Shown: positions 41,881 through 53,505, counted from the first letter of the stretch. The stretch: DNA of 64,000 nt from Betaproteobacteria bacterium (GCA_947486575.1 CANKUB010000001.1:1-64000), one strand, 5' to 3'. Program-made: numbers and translations. The notes: generated by a model from the sequence alone, not told the origin.

Positions 41881-43307
41881 TCTTGCCCGACACCTCATTG
41901 GCGCGGCGAGCGTGGTGGTTGTATGCGGCAGCGGTCGCAAGTTCGTTGCCGACGCTGGGGTTTTATCTGGTGGGAGAGGAAGGCATTCTCGTCAACTCGT
42001 CGCTCGAAATGTGGCAGCGTGGCGACTGGCTGCATCTATGGATGTATGGCGTGGATGCCCAGCATGGCGTGTTTGCCAACTGGCTGGTGATTCTGCTGTG
42101 CAGCGTGGTGGGTTGGGAACATGCACCGGGGGCGGTGCGCGCCATTATGATCGGCTCTACAGCGGCGGGCGGGCTGATGCTGGCATTGCTGACGCATCAG
42201 CTTTACAAAAATGCGGAGCTGGCTGCACTCGCGGCAGCGATTACCGTGACCTTTGCCGACATTCTTTTTTATCGCGGTTGGCTGGGCTATCGTGATCCGT
42301 TGCTGGGCATGTTGGTGTTTGGCGCGATAGCAGCTTTGTGGCTGGCGGTGGAACATCGTCGCGCGGCGTGGTTGCTAGGTACGCTGTTATTTACGGCAGC
42401 GGCGTTTTTGACCAAGGGTATTATTGCGTATGCGTTTGTCGGTGCTGCCGTGCTGGTGTTTTTGGGGCAGCGCAATATAGGGGCGCGTGCGTTTTTGTTG
42501 CGGCCCGCGCCGCTGGTGGTGGCGCTGGTCACATTGAGCGTACCGTTTGCCTGGGCCTACGTGGTGGGTGGCAATCAATCGCATAACAGCCGCCTGATGG
42601 CCGAGATAGCAGACAAGCTCGCACCGCTGGGTGCGCTGGCTTACGTAAAAAACCTTGCGACGTATCTGCTGGAAACGCTGCTACGGCTGGCGCCCATATC
42701 GCTGCTGGTATTGTGGTGGCTCTACCGGCGCCGCGCGTGGCCTGCATGGTGGGCGGAGCCGCCGGTGCGTACGGCGCTGATGATTGTTGCCGTGGCCTAC
42801 ATACCGTTCTGGCTTGCACCGCAAAATCATTTTCGCTATGTGTTGCCAGTGCTGCCGCTGCTGGGGTTGGCACTGGCTGTAATTATTTTTCAGATGGGCC
42901 AGCAGAGCGAAACGCCTATGCGCACAGCGTTACGCTGGCTGTGGGCAACCGTCGCGCTCAAGCTGCTGCTTGCGGTGGTGGTATTTCCGCTATACCAGCA
43001 CAAAGTGCGCGGCGAAAACTATGCGCTGACCGCGCGCGCGGTGATGCAGCGAACCGCTGGTTTTCCGTTATTCAGCAACGACACAACGGCTGCGGGGTTG
43101 GCGGTAACTGCTTACTTGAATATCTTGCGTTTGCCGCAACCGGCGCTGACGTTTGCGCCTGCGGCCTGGGATAACGGATTTACGATTTCCTACTCAGCGG
43201 ATGCCCCGGAGTTGCGGTCTGCAAAAGTAGTTGCACAGTATCGGTTGGCCGGGGATACGCTTTATCTCTACTGTCGGGGAGCGGCTTGTTCCGCCTTGGT
43301 GCCTTAA
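41877..43307 (+). CDS. GT39/ArnT-like membrane glycosyltransferase
   Basis: 476 residues from the ATG at 41877, overlapping the previous stop by 4 bp (ATGA). About ten membrane helices, with the first periplasmic loop GEEGILVNSSLEMWQRGDWL, the pattern of GT39/PMT-type enzymes where an acidic residue in this loop is catalytic, and FRYVLPVLPLLGLALAV near the C-terminus. They move a sugar from a polyprenyl phosphate carrier to an acceptor in the periplasm. It ends the plus-strand glycan cluster and could use the lipid-linked sugar produced by the GT2/GtrA pair. Confidence 0.8.
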   Translation: MILPDTSLARRAWWLYAAAVASSLPTLGFYLVGEEGILVNSSLEMWQRGDWLHLWMYGVDAQHGVFANWLVILLCSVVGWEHAPGAVRAIMIGSTAAGGLMLALLTHQLYKNAELAALAAAITVTFADILFYRGWLGYRDPLLGMLVFGAIAALWLAVEHRRAAWLLGTLLFTAAAFLTKGIIAYAFVGAAVLVFLGQRNIGARAFLLRPAPLVVALVTLSVPFAWAYVVGGNQSHNSRLMAEIADKLAPLGALAYVKNLATYLLETLLRLAPISLLVLWWLYRRRAWPAWWAEPPVRTALMIVAVAYIPFWLAPQNHFRYVLPVLPLLGLALAVIIFQMGQQSETPMRTALRWLWATVALKLLLAVVVFPLYQHKVRGENYALTARAVMQRTAGFPLFSNDTTAAGLAVTAYLNILRLPQPALTFAPAAWDNGFTISYSADAPELRSAKVVAQYRLAGDTLYLYCRGAACSALVP

Positions 43308-43355
43308 CGTTTTGGTGAACGGCGCGCGCTTTCTGCCCGTCCGCTCGAACCAGGG

Positions 43356-43793
43356 TTAGTTGGCACGGCCCGGGAACCTTTCAATAACAGCGTTGAGATC
43401 GCTTATCGCGTTGGCCAAATGTGATTGGTCAAGCGCCAGTTCGAAGTCGAGGCGATTTCCATCACCAGCGCGATCCAGTGCATAACCTTTCAAAGAGATC
43501 TGGCCGAGACCGTTCCCGACGAGCTTGAGGAAAAGCTGTTCTTCCAACGTTGAGAATTGGGCCTCTCCACGTAAAGTGCTATATAAATCTTGAAGCTGCG
43601 CCCGAAAAACGACGAATTCATCTGTTAAGAATGATGCCGAAAATGTGCCGTCAACCGCCCCAGCGGAGATAGTGACCGTTACGTTGAGCCAGTTGTCATC
43701 GTGATAGTCACCGGTAAGCGGAGCGCGTTCATACCTTGCGACCTTGACGGCGACTCGCTCACGCTCAGATCCACCCAGTGAGAACGCGATCAT
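43356..43793 (-). CDS. WapI-like/immunity-type hypothetical protein
   Basis: 145 residues from the ATG at 43793, where family-like sequence begins (IAFSLGGSERERVAVKVARY); the track ORF starts at 43865. The pattern DYHDDNWLNVTVTISAGAVDG, then FRAQLQDLYSTLRGEA, and LDFELALDQSHLANAI with a final FPG resembles WapI-type proteins described as immunity to WapA-like contact toxins. No toxin gene is near. A 10-bp perfect inverted repeat lies just upstream. Small soluble protein; the function is uncertain. Confidence 0.6.
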   Translation of the reverse strand: MIAFSLGGSERERVAVKVARYERAPLTGDYHDDNWLNVTVTISAGAVDGTFSASFLTDEFVVFRAQLQDLYSTLRGEAQFSTLEEQLFLKLVGNGLGQISLKGYALDRAGDGNRLDFELALDQSHLANAISDLNAVIERFPGRAN

Positions 43794-43813
43794 TCTTTGA
43801 GTGCCAGCAAGTT

Positions 43814-43837
43814 TTATACAGCGATTCCGCTGTATAA
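43814..43837. promoter_or_regulatory. Inverted repeat upstream of the WapI-like gene
   Basis: TTATACAGCG-ATTC-CGCTGTATAA is a perfect 10-bp inverted repeat with a 4-nt spacer, 20 bp before the start codon. It may be an operator or a 5' UTR hairpin. Confidence 0.45.
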
Positions 43838-44014
43838 CATCCCAGCACGTCGGATAACATTCCAAGTATAAATAGCGAATATCTCAATATAAACAATCAG
43901 ATACCGTCGATTCTTTGCTGTTTCTGCTTTGATAAAATAGCACGAAAAGCAACGCCTCTGTCACTGACGATAATGCAATTTTTCTTAGGCCTTTGAACAC
44001 GCTAAAAACACATA

Positions 44015-46447
<2,433 letters not shown>

Positions 46448-46498
46448 TTATTTTCGTTTTTTATCTGGGTTAAATTTTTACTTTTACAACTGGAAAGC

Positions 46499-47608
46499 TC
46501 AAATGCGCATGGGCATCACGACATAACGAAAGTCGTTACGACCCGGCACTGTGATCAGCATGCTGCTATTGGCATCGCCAAAGGAGCATTCGATATTTTC
46601 GGTACTGACATGATTGAGTACATCCAGCAAGTAAGTGATATTGAAACCGACATCCAACGCTTCACCGTTGTATTCGACTTCCATTTCTTCCTGGGCTTCT
46701 TCCTGTTCGGTATTGGTGCAGGATATGCGCAGGCTGGTGCCGGTTAGTAACCAGCGCACGCCACGAATTTTTTCATTGGAAAGTATTGCTGCTCTCTGGA
46801 GTGATTGCTGCAGTGCCTGACGGCCGAGTGTGATGGTTTTGTTGTAATTGACTGGTATAACCCGCGTGTAATCCGGGAATTTTCCGTCGATAATTTTTGT
46901 TACGAGTTCGCTTTTTCCATAACGGAAGCGAACTTGTGACGCGTAGATTTCTATTTGAACATCGTCGTCAGCGGCACTTAGCTGTTTTGATAATTCGAGT
47001 ACTGCTTTGCGCGGCAGTATGACTTCGCGTTTTTCGTGTGTGTCGCTGAGGTCGCCATCGGCATAGCTTAAACGGTGTCCGTCGGTCGCAACCACTTTGA
47101 TTTTGGTGCCTTCGAGCACCAACAACAGTCCGTTAAGGTAATAACGAATGTCCTGTTGCGCCATTGCGAACTGGACCAGGGATAACAAATCTTGCAGGAG
47201 TTTTTGCGGTACCGAAAATTTAGCTTGTAACTCGCCAGCTTCGGCCATTTTTGGAAAATCATCGGCTGGCATGGTTTGCAAATTAAAACGGCTTTTGCCG
47301 GCTTTTACCTGAACTTTATTGATTTGCAAATTCAGTGTCGTTACAGCACCATCCGGCAATGAGCGGAGGATCTCTTGCAACTTGCGTGCTGATACGGTGA
47401 GGCTTTGGTGTTCAGACGCAGTGTCAGCGAGTTCGCATGTGGTGGTGATCTGAATTTCAAGATCGGTTGCAACTAAGTTCAGTGAGTTTTTCGTTCGTTC
47501 AAGCAAGACGTTAGAGAGTATGGGTAACGTGTGTCGTTTTTCGACAATGCCGGTAACAGCCTGTAGCGGTGTGAGTAAAGCGTCCCGATCTAGTTGTAGT
47601 AGTTTCAT
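46499..47608 (-). CDS. dnaN: DNA polymerase III sliding clamp (beta)
   Basis: 369 residues from the ATG at 47608 (MKLLQLDRDALLTPLQAVTG); the track start at 47683 lies in the intergenic region. Three repeated clamp folds; the end SSMLITVPGRNDFRYVVMPM with MRI is the family C-terminus that lines the partner-binding pocket. It tethers polymerase III to DNA as a ring-shaped dimer. It is between dnaA and gyrB on the same strand, with a 190-bp upstream gap containing DnaA boxes. Confidence 0.96.
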   Translation of the reverse strand: MKLLQLDRDALLTPLQAVTGIVEKRHTLPILSNVLLERTKNSLNLVATDLEIQITTTCELADTASEHQSLTVSARKLQEILRSLPDGAVTTLNLQINKVQVKAGKSRFNLQTMPADDFPKMAEAGELQAKFSVPQKLLQDLLSLVQFAMAQQDIRYYLNGLLLVLEGTKIKVVATDGHRLSYADGDLSDTHEKREVILPRKAVLELSKQLSAADDDVQIEIYASQVRFRYGKSELVTKIIDGKFPDYTRVIPVNYNKTITLGRQALQQSLQRAAILSNEKIRGVRWLLTGTSLRISCTNTEQEEAQEEMEVEYNGEALDVGFNITYLLDVLNHVSTENIECSFGDANSSMLITVPGRNDFRYVVMPMRI

Positions 47609-47798
47609 AAGTAAAATCTCTATAGAACTAATAGTAAGCGAATGAAATGGTTGTGGATAACATTTAAAAGTATTTAAAATCAATAACTTAGATTATTTAA
47701 TAGGCTTGGGATAAAGCCCATTATAGTGGTGTAGAAAATGTAGATGGTTTTGGGAGAATTGAAAATCGGTTGGTTATCAACAATTTATCCACAACCTA
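47609..47798. other. dnaA-dnaN intergenic region, candidate oriC
   Basis: It contains DnaA-box-like 9-mers: TGTGGATAA (47652-47660), TTATCAACA (47774-47782), TTATCCACA (47785-47793), and CTATCAACA (47796-47804) overlapping the dnaA end. An AT-rich tract (about 47661-47702) could be the unwinding element and includes an exact IHF-type site. The region upstream of dnaA has only one perfect box. Gene orientation argues the other way, so the origin position is not settled. Confidence 0.55.
47671..47690 (+). repeat. Dispersed AT-rich IHF-like element, copy 12 (oriC candidate)
   Basis: TATTTAAAATCAATAACTTA; exact WATCAANNNNTTR core, next to DnaA boxes, where IHF sites are known to assist origin opening in other proteobacteria. 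Confidence 0.6.
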
Positions 47799-49184
47799 TC
47801 AACAACGTAATACTTTGAGTAGTGAGGAAATATCGCGGCTGATGTCGCCATTAGTGATTTTAAGGTCGGTAATTTTTCGGCAAGCATGTAATACGGTAGT
47901 GTGATCCCTGCCGCCAAATGCGTCACCGATGTCGGGCAGGCTAAGCTGTGTGAGTTCTTTGGCTAAAGCCATGGCAACTTGACGCGGGCGAGCGATAGCT
48001 CGGGTGCGTTTTTTGGAATACATCTCCGAGACTTTGATCTTATAGTAATCCGCGACTGTCTTTTGAATATTCTCGATGGAAATCTGTCTGTTTTGTACCG
48101 CGATCAGATCGCGGAGGGCTTCGCGACAGAGGTCAACAGAGATGTCATGGCCGGTAAATCGGGCATAGGCGAGTATGCGTTTGAGACCGCCTTCGAGTTC
48201 CCGCACATTCGACTGTATATGACGCGCCAGAAAAAACGCGACGTCCTCGGGTAATTTGATGGTTTCCTGATGTGCTTTTTTGATCAGGATGGCAACACGC
48301 ATTTCGAGTTCCGGCGGCTCAACAGCAACCGTCAAACCCCATCCAAATCGGGATATCAAGCGGTTTTCCATACCTGTAATTTCCTTGGGATAGGTATCAC
48401 AGGTAATCACCACTTGTTTGTGCGATTCAATCAGTGCGTTAAAAGCGTAGAAAAACTCTTCTTGAGTACGGCTTTTGCCGTTGAAAAACTGGATGTCGTC
48501 GATCAGCAACATATCCAGTGAATGATAATAACGCTTGAAATCGTCAAAGGCTTTATGCTGATAGGCGCGTACCACATCTGATACATATTGTTCAGCATGT
48601 ATGTAACGCACCTTGCCTTGCGGATGGTGCTCGCGGAAATAATTGCCGATGGCGTGGGCTAAATGGGTTTTGCCCAAGCCTACGCCACCGTATATAAACA
48701 GGGGGTTATAAGCGGTGCCGGGTTTTTCAGCGACTTGGGCGGCGGCGGCGCGTGCCAATTCGTTGGCTTTGCCGGTAACGAACGTTTCAAAGGTAAAAGC
48801 GGGGTTTAAGCGTGCTAGGTCGCGCGGTAAAACCGTTGGACGTGAAGATAACGCGGGTGGGGCGTCGGTCGAGTAGGGCATGGGACGTGGTGTTTCGACG
48901 GCTGATGCTTTGGGCGCAGCGGGGGTGATAGTAGCGGTTGATTCTTTTTCGCCGAGAAGCAGGTCAATGGCGACTGCGTGACCGAAATGAATGAGCGCTA
49001 GTTCTTGAATGCGACTGTAAAATTTATCGCGTATCCATTGCAGCACGAAACGGTTAGGTGCGACGATGGTTAAGGCAGAAGCGCTGGTAGGCTGTACAGT
49101 AAGCGGCTTGATCCAGGTAATGAACTGTTGGGCCGGCAGCTCCTTTTCGAACTGTGATAAACAGGTAGTCCAAAAAGTGTTCAT
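47799..49184 (-). CDS. dnaA: Chromosomal replication initiator DnaA
   Basis: 461 residues. An N-terminal DnaB/partner domain and a low-complexity linker (about 90-130) precede the AAA+ domain with Walker [16 protein letters not shown] and Walker [14 protein letters not shown], and the C-terminal box-binding helix-turn-helix ends with [19 protein letters not shown]-DnaA binds DnaA boxes and opens oriC. Boxes are present on both sides of the gene, allowing autoregulation. It is the first gene of dnaA-dnaN-gyrB. Confidence 0.97.
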   Translation of the reverse strand: MNTFWTTCLSQFEKELPAQQFITWIKPLTVQPTSASALTIVAPNRFVLQWIRDKFYSRIQELALIHFGHAVAIDLLLGEKESTATITPAAPKASAVETPRPMPYSTDAPPALSSRPTVLPRDLARLNPAFTFETFVTGKANELARAAAAQVAEKPGTAYNPLFIYGGVGLGKTHLAHAIGNYFREHHPQGKVRYIHAEQYVSDVVRAYQHKAFDDFKRYYHSLDMLLIDDIQFFNGKSRTQEEFFYAFNALIESHKQVVITCDTYPKEITGMENRLISRFGWGLTVAVEPPELEMRVAILIKKAHQETIKLPEDVAFFLARHIQSNVRELEGGLKRILAYARFTGHDISVDLCREALRDLIAVQNRQISIENIQKTVADYYKIKVSEMYSKKRTRAIARPRQVAMALAKELTQLSLPDIGDAFGGRDHTTVLHACRKITDLKITNGDISRDISSLLKVLRC

Positions 49185-49607
49185 TGTTTATGTCGGCGTG
49201 CTAGGCAGCTACGGATAGGGTGTAGGGGTGGGGGTAATTTAGCGACCAACATAAAAGCGGTTACAGCGGTACGTGAGTCGACCTAGGGTAGTGGGGCCGA
49301 CTAACGAAAGACCAGCGGACGTAAGTAAAGTGATTTTACGTGGTTTGAACAGAGTTATCCACAGGCTAACAGGGTCAGGCTGTTGGTATACCGGCAGAAT
49401 TTTTGTGAAGCATGCAGCAATAGCCGAAACTGGGCTGAGAAAGCGAATGTCAGGTCAGCGGGTTTTGATTGACAAACCACCCCGAAACACGATGTAATCA
49501 CGGGTTTTCTCTGGGCCGAAAGGCTTGGCCGCTCCCGTCGCCGTTTGCGGCGGGGTCGCCTGACGTTAGGCGCTTATTAAGAATGAGATGAACAGGACGA
49601 ACACATC
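49185..49607. other. dnaA-rpmH divergent region
   Basis: 423 bp without a convincing gene; the 74-codon ORF at 49273-49497 has no family features. It must hold the divergent dnaA and rpmH promoters. One perfect DnaA box, TTATCCACA, is at 49355-49363. Strand polarity of the flanking genes switches here, which fits a replication origin or its edge. Confidence 0.6.
49469..49498 (+). promoter_or_regulatory. Sigma-70-type promoter of rpmH-rnpA
   Basis: TTGACA (49469-49474), 18-bp spacer, TGTAAT (49493-49498), about 110 bp before rpmH. Confidence 0.6.
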
Positions 49608-49742
49608 ATGAAAAGAACTTATCAGCCTTCCAAGATTAAACGTGCACGGACACACGGATTTCGCGCGCGCATGAAAACTGCAGGTGGTCGCTCGGTAATT
49701 CGCGCCCGCCGTGCCAAGGGCCGCGCGGCTTTGGCGGTCTAG
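49608..49742 (+). CDS. rpmH: 50S ribosomal protein L34
   Basis: 44 codons, too short for the ORF track. It reads [20 protein letters not shown] and ends [11 protein letters not shown], the universal L34 sequence: small and highly basic, bound in the large ribosomal subunit. It is upstream of rnpA as in nearly all bacteria, and is preceded by a good sigma-70-like promoter. An inverted, weak copy of the AT-rich repeat lies between it and rnpA. Confidence 0.97.
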   Translation: MKRTYQPSKIKRARTHGFRARMKTAGGRSVIRARRAKGRAALAV

Positions 49743-49765
49743 TACCGAAGCGAGCAGGTTAATCG

Positions 49766-49783
49766 TTAAGCTATTGTTTTAAT
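49766..49783 (-). repeat. Dispersed AT-rich IHF-like element, copy 13 (weak)
   Basis: Minus strand AATTAAAACAATAGCTTA; the core AAACAATAGCTTA has one mismatch to WATCAANNNNTTR. It is in the rpmH-rnpA gap. Confidence 0.35.
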
Positions 49784-49791
49784 TAAAAATA

Positions 49792-50289
49792 GTGGTAAAT
49801 TCTGTGGGGCGTACGATCACTAGTCCTGCGGTTAAGGTTAATCAAGAGACTAGTCCGAAGACCCAGCCGCACCCGCACAAGCTGACACAAGCCAGCGAAT
49901 TCAAAGCCGTGCTGGCAGCGGACTGCAGATTGTCGGGAAAAAACTATTTGCTGCGCGCTGGCGCTGGGTTCAATGCGGGTGATGCGTTTAATCCGTTATC
50001 AGGTGCGCGCCTTGGTTTGATAGCCAGCCGCAAGGCGGCGCGGCGATCGGTGGATCGCAATCGCGGCAAGCGAATCGCGCGCGAGGCGTTTCGCGCTGTT
50101 AGAGCAACGTTACCAGCGGTAGATGTGGTGTTGCAATTGAAGAATGATTTGCGCAAATCGGGAAACGCTGAATTGCGCAAAGAGCTGGACCGTCTTCTGC
50201 GTGATCTCACGGCTCGCTACGGTGTTTTTCAACCCGCGCGGCTCACGCAGCCCACACAGGCTACGCGCGTCAATTCGCAAGCCGAATAG
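49792..50289 (+). CDS. rnpA: Ribonuclease P protein component
   Basis: 165 residues from a GTG at 49792; a second GTG at 49804 is equally possible. The core runs from LTQASEFKAVLAA through the basic RNR signature (SVDRNRGKRIAREAFRAVRA) that contacts the RNase P RNA. It helps the catalytic RNA process the 5' ends of pre-tRNAs. The protein is longer than usual (about 120-130) through an N-terminal and a C-terminal extension rich in Thr/Pro/Gln. yidC follows after 21 bp, so yidD, often between them, is missing. Confidence 0.92.
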   Translation: MVNSVGRTITSPAVKVNQETSPKTQPHPHKLTQASEFKAVLAADCRLSGKNYLLRAGAGFNAGDAFNPLSGARLGLIASRKAARRSVDRNRGKRIAREAFRAVRATLPAVDVVLQLKNDLRKSGNAELRKELDRLLRDLTARYGVFQPARLTQPTQATRVNSQAE

Positions 50290-50310
50290 CGCTAATTTAT
50301 AAAGTAACCG

Positions 50311-52008
50311 ATGGATACGCAGCGGCTCATCTTGTTTTTCGTGTTTGTGTTTTCCACTTTCATGTTGGTGGAGGGCTGGCAACGCGATCAGAAGCAGCAT
50401 TCACCCACGGTTCAGGCGGGGGCGGGCGGCGCTAAGGCGGATGGCAAAACCGCTGGCGGTATCCCTGTTCCAGCGGCCCCGACGAGCCAACCCGCTGTAA
50501 CGGCCGCGCCGGCCGGCGCGCCGGGTGCGGTACCAACCGCGGTTGTAGCCGCGGGCGGAGAAATCATCAGGATTGAAACCGATGTGTTATCGGCGCAGAT
50601 CAGCACCAAGGGTGGCGATATCCGGCGGCTGGAATTCAAGCAGCATCGGGGCACGCTGGATAAAACCAAAAACTTTGTGCTGTTTCAGAGTAACGCTGAC
50701 AACACTTACATCGCGCAATCCGGTTTGATTGGACCAGAAGGCCTGCCGAATCATCATACGGTGTACAGCACATCGAGCCGGGAATTCACGCTGAAGGAAG
50801 GGGAAAAGCTGCTGGAAGTAAGGCTTACCGCTGCGGAATCCGCCACAGGTGCCACGGTGGAGCAGGTGTACAAGTTCGCGCGTGGAAGCTATGTTATTGA
50901 TTTGACGTATGAAATTACCAATGGCTCAGACAAAGCGTTACAGCCCTACGGCTATTTTCAGTTAGTCCGCGACCGTAAGCCGCCGGAGGGTGATTCGGCG
51001 ATGCTGCCGACTTACACCGGTCCGGCGGTCTATACCAAGGGTGAGAAATTTCAGAAAGTTGCATTCGACGACATTGATAAGGCCAAAACACCTTACAGCA
51101 AGTCTCTTCAGGACGAAGGTTGGGTAGCCATTATTCAACACTATTTTTTGAGCGCGTTTTTGCCCAAGGAAAAAACCCAACGCGAGTTCTACACCAGCAA
51201 GCTGGATAGTGGGTTGTATGCAGCGGGTGTGAAGTTGGTGGGGGCAACGATAGCGCCGGGCCAAAAAGGGACGATTAGCGCACCGCTATATGCGGGGCCT
51301 CAAGATACCAAAACGCTGGAAACACTGGCACCAGGTCTTGATCTGGTGGTTGATTTTGGTATTTTGACAGTCATCGCGGTGCCGCTGTTCATGGTGCTAA
51401 AGTGGATACAGGGCCTGGTCGGTAACTGGGGCATCTCGATTATCCTGCTGACGGTGTTGATAAAAGCGCTGTTTTATCCGTTGCAGGCTGCGAGCTATAA
51501 GGCGATGGCAAAAATGAAAGTCATCGCGCCGAAGATGCAGCAGTTGAAAGAGCGTTACGGCGATGACCGCCAGCGCATGCAGAAGGCGATGATGGAGTTG
51601 TACCAGAAGGAGAAGGTCAATCCCATGGCGGGTTGCCTACCTATCGTTGTACAAATGCCTGTTTTTATTGCACTTTATTGGACGATTCTGGCGGCTGTCG
51701 AGCTGCGTCAAGCGCCGTTTTATGGCTGGATTACCGACTTGTCGGCGATTGATCCGTGGTATGTGCTGCCGGTGCTGATGGGCGCTTCGATGATTATTCA
51801 GACCCGTCTGAACCCTGAGCCGCCTGATCCCGTGCAGGCCAAAGTGATGAAAATCATGCCGATCGCTTTCAGCGTGTTCTTCTTTTTCTTCCCGGCTGGG
51901 CTGGTGCTTTACTGGCTGGTGAACAATATTCTGTCGATTGCCCAGCAATGGCAAATCAATGGCGCAATAGAGCGGGCGAACCAAAGGCCCGGCAGCGCTA
52001 AAACCTGA
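50311..52008 (+). CDS. yidC: Membrane protein insertase YidC
   Basis: 565 residues. One N-terminal membrane segment (LILFFVFVFSTFMLVEGW) precedes a large periplasmic domain (about 40-350, with a Pro/Ala-rich start) and the conserved five-helix core with the positively charged groove (FYPLQAASYKAMAKMKVIAP, CLPIVVQMPVFIALYWTIL). It inserts and folds inner-membrane proteins alone or with SecYEG, including ATP synthase subunit c encoded 7 kb downstream. It is in the rpmH-rnpA-yidC-mnmE order. Confidence 0.96.
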   Translation: MDTQRLILFFVFVFSTFMLVEGWQRDQKQHSPTVQAGAGGAKADGKTAGGIPVPAAPTSQPAVTAAPAGAPGAVPTAVVAAGGEIIRIETDVLSAQISTKGGDIRRLEFKQHRGTLDKTKNFVLFQSNADNTYIAQSGLIGPEGLPNHHTVYSTSSREFTLKEGEKLLEVRLTAAESATGATVEQVYKFARGSYVIDLTYEITNGSDKALQPYGYFQLVRDRKPPEGDSAMLPTYTGPAVYTKGEKFQKVAFDDIDKAKTPYSKSLQDEGWVAIIQHYFLSAFLPKEKTQREFYTSKLDSGLYAAGVKLVGATIAPGQKGTISAPLYAGPQDTKTLETLAPGLDLVVDFGILTVIAVPLFMVLKWIQGLVGNWGISIILLTVLIKALFYPLQAASYKAMAKMKVIAPKMQQLKERYGDDRQRMQKAMMELYQKEKVNPMAGCLPIVVQMPVFIALYWTILAAVELRQAPFYGWITDLSAIDPWYVLPVLMGASMIIQTRLNPEPPDPVQAKVMKIMPIAFSVFFFFFPAGLVLYWLVNNILSIAQQWQINGAIERANQRPGSAKT

Positions 52009-52024
52009 GCGGCGTGCCGAGCTA

Positions 52025-52040
52025 TGTTTCACGTGAAACA
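52025..52040. promoter_or_regulatory. parS site 1
   Basis: TGTTTCACGTGAAACA is the perfect ParB-binding palindrome; here the symmetry extends three bases further on each side. It lies between yidC and mnmE, about 4 kb from parAB. ParB spreads from such sites to organise origin segregation. Confidence 0.95.
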
Positions 52041-52058
52041 TAGGCGACGGAGGCAACA

Positions 52059-53408
52059 TTGGCCGATCACGACACCATAGCGGCAATCGCCACCGCGCCG
52101 GGCCGCGCCGGAATCGGCGTGGTGCGGGTGTCCGGGCCGGGCGGTAAGCTGGGCGAACTCTCCCAAAATATCTGCGGCAAAAAACTGCGTCCGCGCAGCG
52201 CAACGCTGTGTGATTTCCATGATGGCGATGGTGTGCTGATCGACCAGGGCCTGGCGCTGTATTTTCCCGCGCCACATTCCTACACAGGCGAAGATGTGTT
52301 GGAGCTTCAAGGTCACGGCAGCCCGGTGGTGCTGCAACGGTTGCTGAAACGATGTATTGCGCTAGGCGCACGTATCGCCGAACCGGGTGAATTCAGCAAA
52401 CGCGCATTCCTCAATAATAAAATGGATTTGGCGCAGGCCGAAGGCGTGGCGGATTTGATCAACGCTGCCACGGACGAGGCCGCGCGTTGTGCCACCCGTT
52501 CCATCCAGGGTGAATTCTCGGCAGCGGTGCATGCGCTGGGCCGACAGCTGGTGGAATTGCGCGCGTTGACCGAAGCCACGCTGGATTTCCCGGAAGAAGA
52601 CATCGATATCGGCACGCGCGATAACCAGAGTAATCGTTTAGGCACGGCGCAGACGGCGTTAGGCATACTTTTGCACGCTGCTAATCAGGGGAGCCTCCTG
52701 CGCGAAGGCGCGCTGGTGGTGTTGGCGGGGCAGCCGAACGTGGGTAAATCCAGCTTGCTCAACCGGCTGGCGGGGGAGGAAATCGCCATTGTTACCGAAA
52801 TCCCGGGTACCACCCGTGACGCCATCCGCCAAAGCATCAATATCAAAGGCGTACCGGTGCATGTTATCGATACCGCTGGGCTGCGGGAATCCACTGACCC
52901 GGTGGAACAGATCGGCATTGCACGTACTTGGGTGGCTATCGAAAAAGCGGATTTGGCCGTGCTGGTGATCGACACGAGTAGCGGAGAGACGGCATTGGAT
53001 GCAGCGATTAAAGCGCGTTTGCCGCAAGGGCTGCGCTGTATTACCGCCTATAACAAATGTGATTTGGCGCCGCAGCCAGTCGGTGTCGCTGGCGTGGCGC
53101 TGTCAGCTAAAACGGGAGAAGGCGTGGAAAGCCTGCGAAATGCCATTGCCGATGGCATCGGCTGGCACGGTATGGGCGGTGCGGGAGGACAAGAGGGCGA
53201 GGGCGTCTTCATGGCGCGAACCCGACACCTTGCAGCCTTGCAGCGTGCGCAAACGGGTTTGGCACGAGCGGGCGCACAAATCGGCCAGCAAGAACTTTTT
53301 GCCGAGGAACTGCGCGCAGCGCATGAAGCGCTAATGTCGATTACCGGCGAAATGACTTCAGATGAATTGCTAGGGGAAATCTTTTCGCGATTTTGTATTG
53401 GAAAGTAG
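52059..53408 (+). CDS. mnmE: tRNA modification GTPase MnmE
   Basis: 449 residues. The start is a TTG at 52059 with GGAGG at good spacing. The N-terminal folate-binding domain (TIAAIATAPGRAGIGVVRVS), the G domain inserted in a helical domain (GQPNVGKSSLLNRLAG, DTAGLRES, NKCD) and the conserved C-terminal FCIGK are all present. With MnmG, encoded next, it adds a carboxymethylaminomethyl group at U34 of certain tRNAs. The gene is flanked on both sides by parS sites. Confidence 0.96.
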   Translation: MADHDTIAAIATAPGRAGIGVVRVSGPGGKLGELSQNICGKKLRPRSATLCDFHDGDGVLIDQGLALYFPAPHSYTGEDVLELQGHGSPVVLQRLLKRCIALGARIAEPGEFSKRAFLNNKMDLAQAEGVADLINAATDEAARCATRSIQGEFSAAVHALGRQLVELRALTEATLDFPEEDIDIGTRDNQSNRLGTAQTALGILLHAANQGSLLREGALVVLAGQPNVGKSSLLNRLAGEEIAIVTEIPGTTRDAIRQSINIKGVPVHVIDTAGLRESTDPVEQIGIARTWVAIEKADLAVLVIDTSSGETALDAAIKARLPQGLRCITAYNKCDLAPQPVGVAGVALSAKTGEGVESLRNAIADGIGWHGMGGAGGQEGEGVFMARTRHLAALQRAQTGLARAGAQIGQQELFAEELRAAHEALMSITGEMTSDELLGEIFSRFCIGK

Positions 53409-53416
53409 TTGGCCGT

Positions 53417-53432
53417 TGTTTCACGTGAAACA
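53417..53432. promoter_or_regulatory. parS site 2
   Basis: A second perfect TGTTTCACGTGAAACA, 8 bp after the mnmE stop and upstream of mnmG. The two sites are 1.4 kb apart. Confidence 0.95.
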
Positions 53433-53472
53433 TCACCCGCAGTAACCGCTATCAAGAACCCGCCGACTTCGC

Positions 53473-53478
53473 TATAAT
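53473..53478 (+). promoter_or_regulatory. Candidate -10 element of mnmG
   Basis: TATAAT about 28 bp before the mnmG start codon; the -35 region is poor. Confidence 0.35.
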
Positions 53479-53505
53479 GCGTACCCTTGCGCAGTGCATT
53501 AAATT

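Noticed and set aside
43880-43905. ATATAAACAATCAGATACC near the WapI-like gene as a repeat copy
   Set aside because: Spacing and core do not fit the family.
49273-49497. 74-codon ORF between dnaA and rpmH
   Set aside because: No domain, overlaps a DnaA box and the rpmH promoter region, so probably non-coding.
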